A stretch of DNA of 64,000 bases, taken from Sugiyamaella lignohabitans. Lineage: Eukaryota; Ascomycota; Dipodascomycetes; Dipodascales; Trichomonascaceae. Below are positions 34,748-43,671 of this stretch, piece by piece. The notes beneath the pieces were generated by a model. It saw nothing but the letters and a program-made list of their open reading frames with translations. It searched no databases and had not been told where the DNA came from. The stretch covers positions 4,030,001-4,094,000 of the forward strand of contig NC_031672.1 of assembly GCF_001640025.1 (NCBI RefSeq), given 5' to 3'. Made by a program: the position numbers and the translations under genes. Positions within the stretch are counted from its first letter, which is position 1; each line of letters begins with the position of its first letter.

Positions 34748-35953
34748 CTAATCAACTAGCTCAGCATGGACACGTTGACTAGTGTTTGGAAACACCTGCA
34801 GGTTAAGATCTCGCACAACACGACGGGCCTCGTCTTCGCTCTTAAACCTTAGCAAGTATGGACTTCCTCCATATCTGATCTTTCCCGATTGCAATCTTTC
34901 CGCTGCTAAATTGTCATCATCAATAAATTCATAATCCCACATTGTTTTCAAGATTTGCCATTGTGGAAAATGTGGCGGAAGACCCATGAGTAATACACAA
35001 CATCGACGGTTGGGTACCAGATCTGCCGCTTTCTCAAGAATTGGGCTACTCAGCCCTTTAGCATTATCAGGATCAACGAATGAGAAATTTACTTGCAATC
35101 CACATATGTCTGCGCCAATTGTTTCCTGATAATAGGTCAAGGCAGCCTCTTTGGACTCAAATGTTAGGAAATAACCCAACCATCGAGTGAGATTGGTGGG
35201 GTCTCTACTTCGAGTCACTGGAAAGCTCTGTTAGTGCTTTGAATTTTATAATCACTTGTAATAATTTGCTATACGTACGCTTGAAGTCGATATTATCCAA
35301 CGAGGAATCATAGACTCCTAACCGCATTGATTTTGGAGGCAGAATTCTTTCGAGGTCACTCTTCTCACATGACAGATCAATCGTGTGCCAATATAGGGTA
35401 GTGGTAGCATTTTCTAATCAAGTTAGTAAGATCCAGATATCTTGATTATTGATAAGTACTAACCTAAAGCCTCGGAGCTGAAGATGGTCTTCTGCGGGCT
35501 TACTGAGTCAAGGTCACTATCTATCTGCAGTGGTCTTAATTTGTCAGCTAAATCAGCTCGACGATAATCTCTGATCATTGATTCTGTCGCATTTGGCTTC
35601 GGATTGAATATCCGTGCTAACAGCTGACCCAGCTTCGGAGGTTTAGTAGGATCTGAACTGGATCTGGAGAGGCTGGGTGTAAAGGGCGATTCGTTTGCAC
35701 TCGCACTCTTTATAGTCCTTTTGAAAGGGCTTACTTCCTTCTCTTTTGGTTCCTCTATTTTATTGCCTTCAGTTGAATTTTTCAGTCCAAACAAATCTCG
35801 CAACTTGGCGTTAGAGGGGGCCGCAGAATCATTTCGAGAACTAGGATCTGAGTCCTGGTGGCGGTAGATTGATTGTGAACAACTCAAATATCTAACATTA
35901 TTCTTGTATACTAGGTAATGCCTTCGTATAATCAACTGCCGTTTTAATATCAT
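34748..35953 (-). CDS. Putative mitochondrial RRM-like protein (three exons)
   Basis: Exons 35953-35464, 35413-35279 and 35217-34748 join in frame to 364 aa. The introns are 50 nt (GTTAGT...TACTAAC...TAG) and 61 nt (GTACGT...CACTAAC...CAG). The N-terminus MILKRQLIIRRHYLVYKNN is basic with no acidic residues, like a mitochondrial presequence. A disordered Ser/Pro/Lys-rich part follows. Two RRM-like modules come after it: TLYWHTIDLSCEKSDLERIL...WLGYFLTFESKEAALTYYQ and CCVLLMGLPPHFPQWQILKTMW...PYLLRFKSEDEARRVV. Targeting and RNA binding are inference. A Pet54-like translational activator is one idea I cannot support further. Confidence 0.78.
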
Positions 35954-36093
35954 CTGACTTGTTTTGAAATAGATTGCGTACTCTGCGTCCAGATACTTCG
36001 GGCTGAAAAAGTCAAGCTAGCGCCGCACTTCGGCACTTCACGAACAGCATAACATGCTTGCGACCACAACAGCACCGTTCTCAATCCCACACA

Positions 36094-36393
36094 ATGAGTT
36101 TGGTCAGCAACGAGTATGATACTTTGATTGCTGAATATGGTAAATTTTTAGAGTCCGTTAAGATTGAAGAATCAACAGTTGAGATCGTTACAAAAGAACA
36201 GGGCAAACTTCATGTCCATCTAACGAAACAAGGTTGGACTATTCTTACATCTACTATAGAGCACGTTAGACAAAATGACATATTCGAGACTTCTGAGGCT
36301 TTGCTTATGACTGCTTCACCAACATTTAGCCGGCTTTGGAATGAAAAGTTGTTTGATAGGCTGAATCAACTACAGCAAGATGGCGATAGCTGA
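36094..36393 (+). CDS. Small GSKIP-domain protein
   Basis: The ATG at 36094 gives 99 aa. The pattern VEIVTKEQGKLHVHLTKQGW...ETSEALLMTASPTFSRLWNEKLFDRLNQL fits the GSKIP domain (PF05303, formerly DUF727). That domain occurs alone in small proteins that bind GSK3 and PKA in animals, and at the N-terminus of Clu1. The fungal function is unknown to me. It is divergent from the RRM-like gene with only 140 bp between starts. An upstream ATG at 36054 opens a 21-codon frame that overlaps this start. Confidence 0.72.
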   Translation: MSLVSNEYDTLIAEYGKFLESVKIEESTVEIVTKEQGKLHVHLTKQGWTILTSTIEHVRQNDIFETSEALLMTASPTFSRLWNEKLFDRLNQLQQDGDS

Positions 36394-37716
36394 ATTTATT
36401 TGGTTCATACTTGAATTACTAGATCTTCGTCCTTTGGCCACTACCTTGGAAGCTCCCAAAAAAATTGGAACTTACTTTATGCCTCTATTTGCTTATCTCG
36501 GATCAAAGGATTGCCCTCACTTTAAAGTGGTCAAGAAATCTGTCGAACCAGCGCTATATGTTGCAAGCAATACCTACAATGATAGTATGGCGTGTATATT
36601 GTAACTTCTTTACAAACCCATTCCCTAAATCTAAGTTTATTAACTCTCTATTTCGTATATTTAACTAATAGATTTAATCAATTATTTAGAAACAGAACAA
36701 GTTTGCTACCTTAATGTCGTTATTGCAGTGTATACTCGTATATAGATGTTGCTTAGATACCGTATAATCTTCAGAGAACAGCTGTTATTAGTCTGGCAAA
36801 AACAGTGCGATATAGGCCAATCACTGTCAGTTTCTAAAGAAATTTCTTAGAATAAAATGATATGGAGGAAATTAAGGGTATATGGGAATGCGAAAAGTTG
36901 GAGTCCATATGTGGACTAGGCGCGCCGGTTAGCGATCTTCTACATAATTGCTATAAACGGAAATTCCAGGGGTAACCATTGTCACGTGATGCGTACTGAT
37001 ATTTGAAAGATGTTTAGTCCCGAAAGTGTTAAGCCCAAGATATAATCACAAATAAAGAACAGTTTTAGGACCATGAGTAGATTATAATAATGCATGATAT
37101 TTCCTTTACTCTCAAAGTTTTCCATATCAGACCTCTTAGTCTCCATGATTTTATATTGCTTACGCGTTTAAACGAACTTTGATTTTGGCTAAATCACTGA
37201 TTGATACTAATCTAATTGCCCCAAGGGATACATCCTAAATATTTCACGAATACGAGAAAGTTAAAACATCACTACAAAGCAAGTGTTCAAGGCTTACCCG
37301 ACCCGGCTGAAATAATTGTGTCTATTGACGACCAGAGGTATAGGCACTCTCAAACAACCCAGCCACTTCATTAATTCCAACTTATGCGTTTTCTATTCGT
37401 TTGAACTTGCATCAATGGTCGCGTTAAACTGCGCATACTATCCCAGCACGCTGGACCCTCCGCGTTCGTGTTGTTTAGGGAGCCGCGTGATGCGCATGGT
37501 TGTCGGATCAACAACATTATATGCACTATAAGTTCACGGACTCTACCACTATACATCAGCTTCCTACCTTAACGTGTTGAGGGAGGTTATTTCATTTATT
37601 TATATTTTTAAAAGGCTGACTGGTTTGGAGATTACTCATTTGCTCAAGGACTCAAGGAAAAGGCTTGCTAATCTGTATATCACTAATTATCCACGAAGCG
37701 CGTTATTTCAGTAAAC
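36394..37716. other. Intergenic region GSKIP to WHI5/NRM1 gene
   Basis: About 1.3 kb without a supported gene. Visible sites: GTCACGTGA (about 36981-36989, CDEI/Cbf1-like), ACGCGT (37162-37167, MCB-like) and CCACGAAGCGCG about 30 bp before the ATG, related to SCB. Cell-cycle sites would suit the downstream G1/S repressor. Confidence 0.45.
37162..37167. promoter_or_regulatory. MCB-like site ACGCGT
   Basis: ACGCGT about 550 bp upstream of the WHI5/NRM1-type gene. MBF sites are expected at NRM1, but a single hexamer can occur by chance. Confidence 0.25.
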
Positions 37717-38472
37717 ATGTCTACCAACCAGAGCCAAACACCTTCCATAGGCCTCTCAAGAACGGCACTACAAGAAATAAGCCCAAACAAAGCAAATGGT
37801 ATTAATTCTCGTCTTCAGCATTTGAAGGGGGATACTAAGAAACAAATCTCAATCGCTTCACCAAAAACGAGTTTCAGTAAAATCTCGAAATACCCTTCTG
37901 GCTCCGGCTCGCCTTTTTCAATTTCTGCATATCATGACAACATCAAGACCCATAACAATAGCTTAACCGCTAGCCTACCGTGGAGTCGCCGTTCTACCAC
38001 TGTAATTAGTACAAATAGTTTCACGGTATTTCCAGACACTGAGAATGCAAACTCCCTACAAAGCACCACCAGCAGCACCCAAACAAAGACAGCTTCCTCC
38101 GCGTCCCAAAGTCAGGCAGAAGATGAGAAGGTTGACGATGATATGCCATCTGACTGTTCTTCTTCTAACTCCTTTGACTCAGATGCCTTTCGCAATCATG
38201 CTGATAAACTTCGTTCCCGCCTTCGTCTTGCTTATTATAAAGTCTTGACAAACCAAACTTCTTTATCATTGACGCAAATGGCAATGGCACAAAACACAGT
38301 TATTCGAAATGACAACTCAAAGAACCTCCCAACCTATACTCCAATGAAAAAAGGAAAGGTAATCAATCTTAGAACCCCAATTGCTGAGATTAAACTGAAG
38401 ACTGAATCGACTAAAGGTACGCCATCCCCAATGAAAGCAGCCAAGAGCCTGCTTCGACTTGGAAACTTCTAG
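37717..38472 (+). CDS. Whi5/Nrm1-family G1/S transcriptional repressor
   Basis: A 251-aa, mostly disordered protein rich in Ser, Thr and Lys. The key feature is RSRLRLAYYKVLTNQ followed by TSLSL (about 167-187), the GTB motif (PF08528, Whi5) by which Whi5 and Nrm1 bind SBF/MBF through Swi6. The N-terminal SRTALQEISPNKANG resembles the ALxEI/N-box of Nrm1/Whi5. Several SP/TP sites (QTPS, ISPN, ASPK, YTPM, RTPI, GTPSP) are potential Cdk sites. Many yeasts have one gene doing both jobs, so I leave the symbol open. Convergent with DSL1. Confidence 0.85.
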   Translation: MSTNQSQTPSIGLSRTALQEISPNKANGINSRLQHLKGDTKKQISIASPKTSFSKISKYPSGSGSPFSISAYHDNIKTHNNSLTASLPWSRRSTTVISTNSFTVFPDTENANSLQSTTSSTQTKTASSASQSQAEDEKVDDDMPSDCSSSNSFDSDAFRNHADKLRSRLRLAYYKVLTNQTSLSLTQMAMAQNTVIRNDNSKNLPTYTPMKKGKVINLRTPIAEIKLKTESTKGTPSPMKAAKSLLRLGNF

Positions 38473-38595
38473 GAATCCGGATGATTTCTTGACAATGACT
38501 CTAATGACATAATTAACATAAGCTTTTCTGTTTCATAAATAATATTTACATTACGTTTGTTCTTCTATCTTCATCAATTTTTCATAGAGACGAAT

Positions 38596-40899
38596 CTAGA
38601 GCCCAGATACCTCGTCGATTGCCCTACGGCGATATTCCGAGTCCACGAATAATGCCTTTATCAGTCTGGTCAACTCAGATGAACTGAAATCTACCAAAGC
38701 GCCATTGCTGTGCATATACGTTATGTCAGCTAGCTTACTCTGTAAAATTTCATTCAAATATTGAAACTTGATCCACGACGGGACATAGAAGGCAGCAAAG
38801 CTCTGGCCCTCCTTACGCTCTACCTGAGGGTTATCAAATATCTCTTCAAGGGTGGTAATGGTTGTGATGATATTAGATAGTTGAACCGACTCTTCCTCTG
38901 AAATATCCTGGTGCGACTCAATTGCTTCAATAATCGCTGCAACCGCGGTCTCTAACACGCTTCCTAAAAGTTGAACAGTAACCGGATAGCTCGTATATTG
39001 CTTCCACTCCTCCGCACGATTTCTCATAAATCCCATCACGCCCGCAATAGCCAGCTCACTGCTTTCTAGATTTTCTCCAGTGCAATCCTCAAATCTGTTT
39101 GCCTTTGTCAAATATGATAAAATTTTGGACTGGCTCTCTTCTAGCACCTTTGTAAGTTGCGCATTCGCCAGCTGCTTAAGCTGTTCTGTAGTTTTCTCTG
39201 AAACGTGGGGAATTGAGCCAGTTTCTGCTTCGGTTGCTAATGCTACAAGGTCATTGTACGAGATGATCAAAGGACTGGGAACGGAGGTGTTGTATATAAG
39301 TGGTAAAAGAGATTGATATAGGTCTACAATATCAGACACGTGGTTTGTGAGAGAAGTGGTCTGATCCATGACTTCAGCTGCAAACTTTTCTATTATTCGC
39401 GCTATGGCGTTGACATTCGTCGAAATAGTCATTTTAGTCAAGAAAGTCAGCTGTTCTTGACTTGTTTCTAATGCTTGAGAATCATCTCTCGATTGAGGAA
39501 TGTCAAAGGTTTTCTGTTTCACATCACCTTCATCGCCTTCTTCACCCCAGCCCCAGGAATCCTCCTCAGCTTGGTCATCGTTATAAGAATTCCCTTTCTC
39601 ACTAGGCTGAGACTTGTCGTCCTCATTATTGTGATCTTCTTCATCATTCCAGTTCCATTCATCATTAGAATCAGAAGCCTTCAGCTCTTTCTTATCCCGC
39701 GTCTTTGAAACTTCTGTTCCTGTTGCACCTTCTCTCGCTGAGTATCCCTCTAACTCAATACCGCTAAAAACCGCCAACCGCAGCTCGTCAAAGTACGTAG
39801 TTTTGCGGTAGATAACCCACTCATTTGTGAAATCATCGACCCAGTTTGAAAGGTCACGTGTACTCGGGCTAATCCATTTGATTTGATTCAGAAATGTCTC
39901 GAAATCTATTACAATGCCTAATTGTTTTTTGAACAGAGATAAACCCTTAGACGTTTCGGGAAATAATCCAGGGAGCGTGCTACTCGTTAATTTTCTTATG
40001 ATGATTGATGCAAATCTTTTCGCAATGACAACGGAGAGTAATGGAGGGTCGAATGAATCTTGAAGAAATTTAACAGCGGTAGTCAGTGCTTCCAAGATAG
40101 CATTGACATCAGGTTTTTTGTCGGAATTCTCAAGAGCTAACTCTAGCTTATCTTCAATGACATTTGCGGAGCTGACTTTTAGGCTCAAAATAGGGTCAAT
40201 TATATTACGCTCAATCGTACGTAACAAATAATCCACTCGATTACTCTTCAAACCAACCTTATCCTTTGTATCTAGAACCTGGAGTGCTTCATATACCGAT
40301 TGCAGAGTCAGATCATCTTGGATTGTCTGTTTCACAGTAAGAGAATTTGATTTATCATCGGTACCGAAAACTATTGCATTGGTCCAACCATTCTCAAGAC
40401 GGTCTTTAATTGTCTTCGCAATGCTCTCGATATGACTCTTGATATCTATTTCCAAAATACTCCCTGGATATGTTTTTCCAAATACGTCTAGCCTTGACCT
40501 CAAAGTATCAAGTGATGACAATGCTTGAGCTAATTCTCCCAATTCAACTAAAACATCAACTTCCTGAACTCCAGATCTCAAGATCCACAGATCATTGACA
40601 GCTTTAGCGTGAGTGAAGTTTTCATCAATTTCCCTTGCAAGTGATGCTTCCCTCTCACTTTGAACAACTAGCTCTATGGGTGACGTACTTTCCGTAAGTG
40701 AAACGAGTTCGTCAATAAAAGTTTCAATCGTTTTGTCTAAACCCCTGGAGATTTCATCCAAACCCGCTTGACAGAATATACCAGAAGCCCATTCAGTATC
40801 ATTCTCCAGCTCGAAAAAATAAGGTTGATCTTTCTTCTTCGCAGAACTTTCAGGACTTAGTACTTCCGATTCCAATAATTCAATTACGGGATGTGTCAT
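38596..40899 (-). CDS. DSL1: Dsl1 complex subunit, COPI-vesicle tether at the ER
   Basis: A single exon of 767 aa (S. cerevisiae Dsl1 is 754 aa). The protein is helical throughout, with N-terminal heptads (IETFIDELVSLTE, WILRSGVQEVDVLVELGELA) as in Dsl1/ZW10 tethers. The decisive feature is an acidic lasso at about 405-460 with two tryptophan motifs, EWNWNDEED and SWGWGEEGDE. In Dsl1 such WxW(D/E) motifs bind the delta and alpha subunits of coatomer. The C-terminal half (LTKMTISTNVNAIARIIEKFAAEV) continues the helical rods. Dsl1 with Tip20 and Sec39 captures COPI vesicles and ER SNAREs. Confidence 0.85.
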   Translation of the reverse strand: MTHPVIELLESEVLSPESSAKKKDQPYFFELENDTEWASGIFCQAGLDEISRGLDKTIETFIDELVSLTESTSPIELVVQSEREASLAREIDENFTHAKAVNDLWILRSGVQEVDVLVELGELAQALSSLDTLRSRLDVFGKTYPGSILEIDIKSHIESIAKTIKDRLENGWTNAIVFGTDDKSNSLTVKQTIQDDLTLQSVYEALQVLDTKDKVGLKSNRVDYLLRTIERNIIDPILSLKVSSANVIEDKLELALENSDKKPDVNAILEALTTAVKFLQDSFDPPLLSVVIAKRFASIIIRKLTSSTLPGLFPETSKGLSLFKKQLGIVIDFETFLNQIKWISPSTRDLSNWVDDFTNEWVIYRKTTYFDELRLAVFSGIELEGYSAREGATGTEVSKTRDKKELKASDSNDEWNWNDEEDHNNEDDKSQPSEKGNSYNDDQAEEDSWGWGEEGDEGDVKQKTFDIPQSRDDSQALETSQEQLTFLTKMTISTNVNAIARIIEKFAAEVMDQTTSLTNHVSDIVDLYQSLLPLIYNTSVPSPLIISYNDLVALATEAETGSIPHVSEKTTEQLKQLANAQLTKVLEESQSKILSYLTKANRFEDCTGENLESSELAIAGVMGFMRNRAEEWKQYTSYPVTVQLLGSVLETAVAAIIEAIESHQDISEEESVQLSNIITTITTLEEIFDNPQVERKEGQSFAAFYVPSWIKFQYLNEILQSKLADITYMHSNGALVDFSSSELTRLIKALFVDSEYRRRAIDEVSGL

Positions 40900-41068
40900 T
40901 TCAAAATGGTGATGTTGGAAACTGTAGGAATCGACCTGAGGTTAAACATACTGCCAAATCATATGTGGCTGTTATATGCATATGCTTATATAGCTAGACC
41001 TTTTCTCAGGAAGGTGTCAAGAACCAAAAGACTATTAGTATTAATTATATAAATAAAAATTCAATAAA

Positions 41069-42922
41069 TTACACATCATTACCATCATCTTTATTCTCAA
41101 CTTGGAAGGTACCAGGAGCTCTTCTAACGGCCTGTCGTAATTCTTGTGGCATTTTATGCACGCCTGATTTTTGCAAGAGAACCTTCAAATCATAAAGAAC
41201 TGCTTCATCTTCATCGCCAACAAATGTAATAGCTACACCTGACTTCCCAGCTCTACCAGTACGTCCAATCCTATGGGTATATGCTTCTATTGATTTTGAC
41301 ATCTGAAAATTAATAACCAGCGAAATATCGGGTACATCTATACCACGCCCAGCGACATCTGTAGCAACAAGGCAATCAATAGTTCCAAGACGCAATTGCG
41401 ATAGGGCTTGTTCTCTTTGTTCTTGTGATTTACTTCCATGCATTGTTGCTGCTTTCCATCCCTCAGATTGTAATGCTTTCGCAACAACGTCGCAATTACG
41501 GCGAAGGTTGACAAATATAATGATTGGCGCGGTGAACCCCTCTTTGTTAAGAATATCTAGCATACGCTTCTTACGTTTTTCTTCACCATTGACATACTCT
41601 ACCCGTTGTTCCACACGATCTGTAGCTTGACCAAGGCTGCCAATTGTCACAATGCCGGGATTACGGAGATATCTTTCCGCCATGCGCTCAATTGCTTTGG
41701 GCCAAGTAGCAGTGTACATCATAGTTTGGCGATATTTTTTACCCAATGTAGTTCCTCTTTTGTTATTCGGGATATCATCATCTGCCTCCGATGGCTTCTC
41801 ATTACTGACCGGCAGTGCGTCTAAAATCTTATTTAATTGTTCTTCGAATCCAAGATCCACCATACGGTCTGCTTCATCCATAATAACGTAACAACATTGG
41901 TTAAGTGCAACAATTCGTCGTTCGATACAATCGACTAATCTACCTGGTGTCGCAATGATTATTTCTGCACCATCTTGTAAATTGAAAGCCTGTTCCTCAA
42001 TACTACGTCCTCCGACCAACGATACACACCGCATCCCCAAGGGTCTCGCAAATTTTATAGTTTCTGCCTCTATTTGTTGGGCCAGTTCTCTTGTGGGGGC
42101 AAGTATGATCGAATAAGGGCCATTTGCCTTGGACTCCTCCGTTATAGGAGGGAGACCCATAACGTATACAAGCATAGGAATGACAAAACTAGCTGTCTTT
42201 CCTGAACCAGTTTCAGCAATACCAATAACATCTTTATGCTGCAATGCGATGGGAATTGCCGCCCTTTGAATAGCTGTCGGCTCTTTATATTTAAGCTCTT
42301 TGATTGTATCCAATATTGTAGGAGGCAAGCCAGATTCATGCCAGAAACGGATGAAATTAACCTTATTTGGACCTATAGATTTAGTGACAATTTTGTAATC
42401 TTCTTTAAAAATCCTCCAGTCTCGATCTTTCATCTCGTCCAGACTTTTCCTAGTCCAGTGTATATCGTCAATATCGGTTCTCGATCGCTTATTTTTAAAC
42501 CGATCTATCTCCTGCTGTCGTCGTTTTCGTTCTTCAAAGCCAGCTCCAGGTGGCAAATTGGCAATATTAGCATTTCCTGCTGCAAGTTGATAAAGTTCAT
42601 CTGATTCGTTCAGAGTGTCGTCGTTCGCTTCCCATCCAAATCTGAATTTTGTTCGTTCCCTTAGACGAACGGATTTATTAGTTTGAGTACCCTCAGTTGC
42701 TTGTGAATTGGCCTCAGACTCAGTAACCTCGGGCTTCTCATTGTGCCTTACTGGTACAGCTGATCGATTGGTTGTAACCTGGCTCTTGCCAACTTCCTTG
42801 ACCCTTCTCTCCAATGCCAACTTCTCTCGCTGAGCTCGAGATAAGAATTTTGGTTTCGAGGATTGTTCAGCTTCAGCCTTCTTCTTCTGAACTAACTCTT
42901 CAACAGATAATGGAACTGCCAT
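41069..42922 (-). CDS. PRP28: Prp28 spliceosomal DEAD-box RNA helicase
   Basis: A single exon of 617 aa. The N-terminus MAVPLSVEELVQKKKAEAEQSSKPKF is the Prp28/DDX23 signature, followed by FGWEANDDT. Helicase motifs in order: Q motif (EPTAIQRAAIP), I AETGSGKT (about 240), Ia APTRELAQQ, II MDEADRMVDLGFE (about 350), III TAT (in place of SAT), IV IIFVNLRRNCD, V ATDVAGRGIDVPD, and VI YTHRIGRTGRAGK. Prp28 swaps U1 for U6 at the 5' splice site, which fits the intron-rich genes around it. Motif III TAT is a normal variant in this family. Confidence 0.95.
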   Translation of the reverse strand: MAVPLSVEELVQKKKAEAEQSSKPKFLSRAQREKLALERRVKEVGKSQVTTNRSAVPVRHNEKPEVTESEANSQATEGTQTNKSVRLRERTKFRFGWEANDDTLNESDELYQLAAGNANIANLPPGAGFEERKRRQQEIDRFKNKRSRTDIDDIHWTRKSLDEMKDRDWRIFKEDYKIVTKSIGPNKVNFIRFWHESGLPPTILDTIKELKYKEPTAIQRAAIPIALQHKDVIGIAETGSGKTASFVIPMLVYVMGLPPITEESKANGPYSIILAPTRELAQQIEAETIKFARPLGMRCVSLVGGRSIEEQAFNLQDGAEIIIATPGRLVDCIERRIVALNQCCYVIMDEADRMVDLGFEEQLNKILDALPVSNEKPSEADDDIPNNKRGTTLGKKYRQTMMYTATWPKAIERMAERYLRNPGIVTIGSLGQATDRVEQRVEYVNGEEKRKKRMLDILNKEGFTAPIIIFVNLRRNCDVVAKALQSEGWKAATMHGSKSQEQREQALSQLRLGTIDCLVATDVAGRGIDVPDISLVINFQMSKSIEAYTHRIGRTGRAGKSGVAITFVGDEDEAVLYDLKVLLQKSGVHKMPQELRQAVRRAPGTFQVENKDDGNDV

Positions 42923-43671
42923 GACTAACTAGTGCCAAAAGAACTCATTGATTCAAAGTGATTCTAAGGATATGCAGCGGGTCTGGATATTATCACGATT
43001 ACGCCGTTCAACACGCGGCGTCAGGGTCCTTCCCCAAATACATGTAAAGTTACACACAATTATACTTCTTACTTTAAGCTCAAGAATAACAAGCGACGAC
43101 ATGCCCGTTCACTAACATGACATGCCCGTTCACTAACATGACATGCTCGTTCACTGACATGACATGCTCGTTCACTGACATGATATGTCCGTTCACTGAC
43201 ATGACATGCCCGTTCACTGACATGGTATATCCGTTCACTGAAGACGGTATTGCTGAGATTTAGAGTCCGCTGCGAAAGTTACATGTGCTTGAAATGAACT
43301 CTGCTAGAATTTGGTAAAGTCGCAACTTGGTGCTGGGAGTGGCTACCCATGAACAATGTGAGTGCTTGCAGCACTAACTCCTATTAACGGCATGAGTTCC
43401 CTCTAGAATTAAATACCACTGTCAGCTGTTAAATTTCATTGTAATAATAATAGCTCTTGGAAGATGGTTGGATGTTCGGGGAAACATGGGAATGCAATGC
43501 TGCGTGAACCATCTCGGATATTTGCTAAAGTGGGGAAAAGCATCTCATATTGCCGATTTTCCCGTCTTGCTCATAAATACGATGAAGAGACATAGTGATT
43601 TATTCAGCTCCTTTATGAATTCTTGTCAGATTGCAATTTAGAACCGTCGCTGCAGTCTTTTGTCAAACAAG
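42923..43671. other. Divergent spacer PRP28 to GH51 gene, with minisatellite
   Basis: About 750 bp: the short PRP28 promoter, a minisatellite (43098-43241), then the promoter of the GH51 gene with a weak TATA-like ATAAATA near 43573. Confidence 0.55.
43098..43241. repeat. 21-bp minisatellite, about 6.9 copies
   Basis: Seven head-to-tail units of 21 bp with the invariant core CGTTCACT and a variable GACATGCC part. Unit starts are at 43098, 43119, 43140, 43161, 43182, 43203 and 43224 (the last incomplete). Differences between copies are C/T or A/G transitions only. Confidence 0.95.

Noticed and set aside
36380..36604. 74-codon frame that overlaps the 3' end of the GSKIP gene
   Set aside because: A plausible ATG but no family and a 14-bp overlap. 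Most likely 3'UTR.
36981..36989. GTCACGTGA as a point-centromere CDEI
   Set aside because: No adjacent very AT-rich CDEII of 80-160 bp and no CDEIII-like motif. A simple Cbf1/E-box site is more likely.
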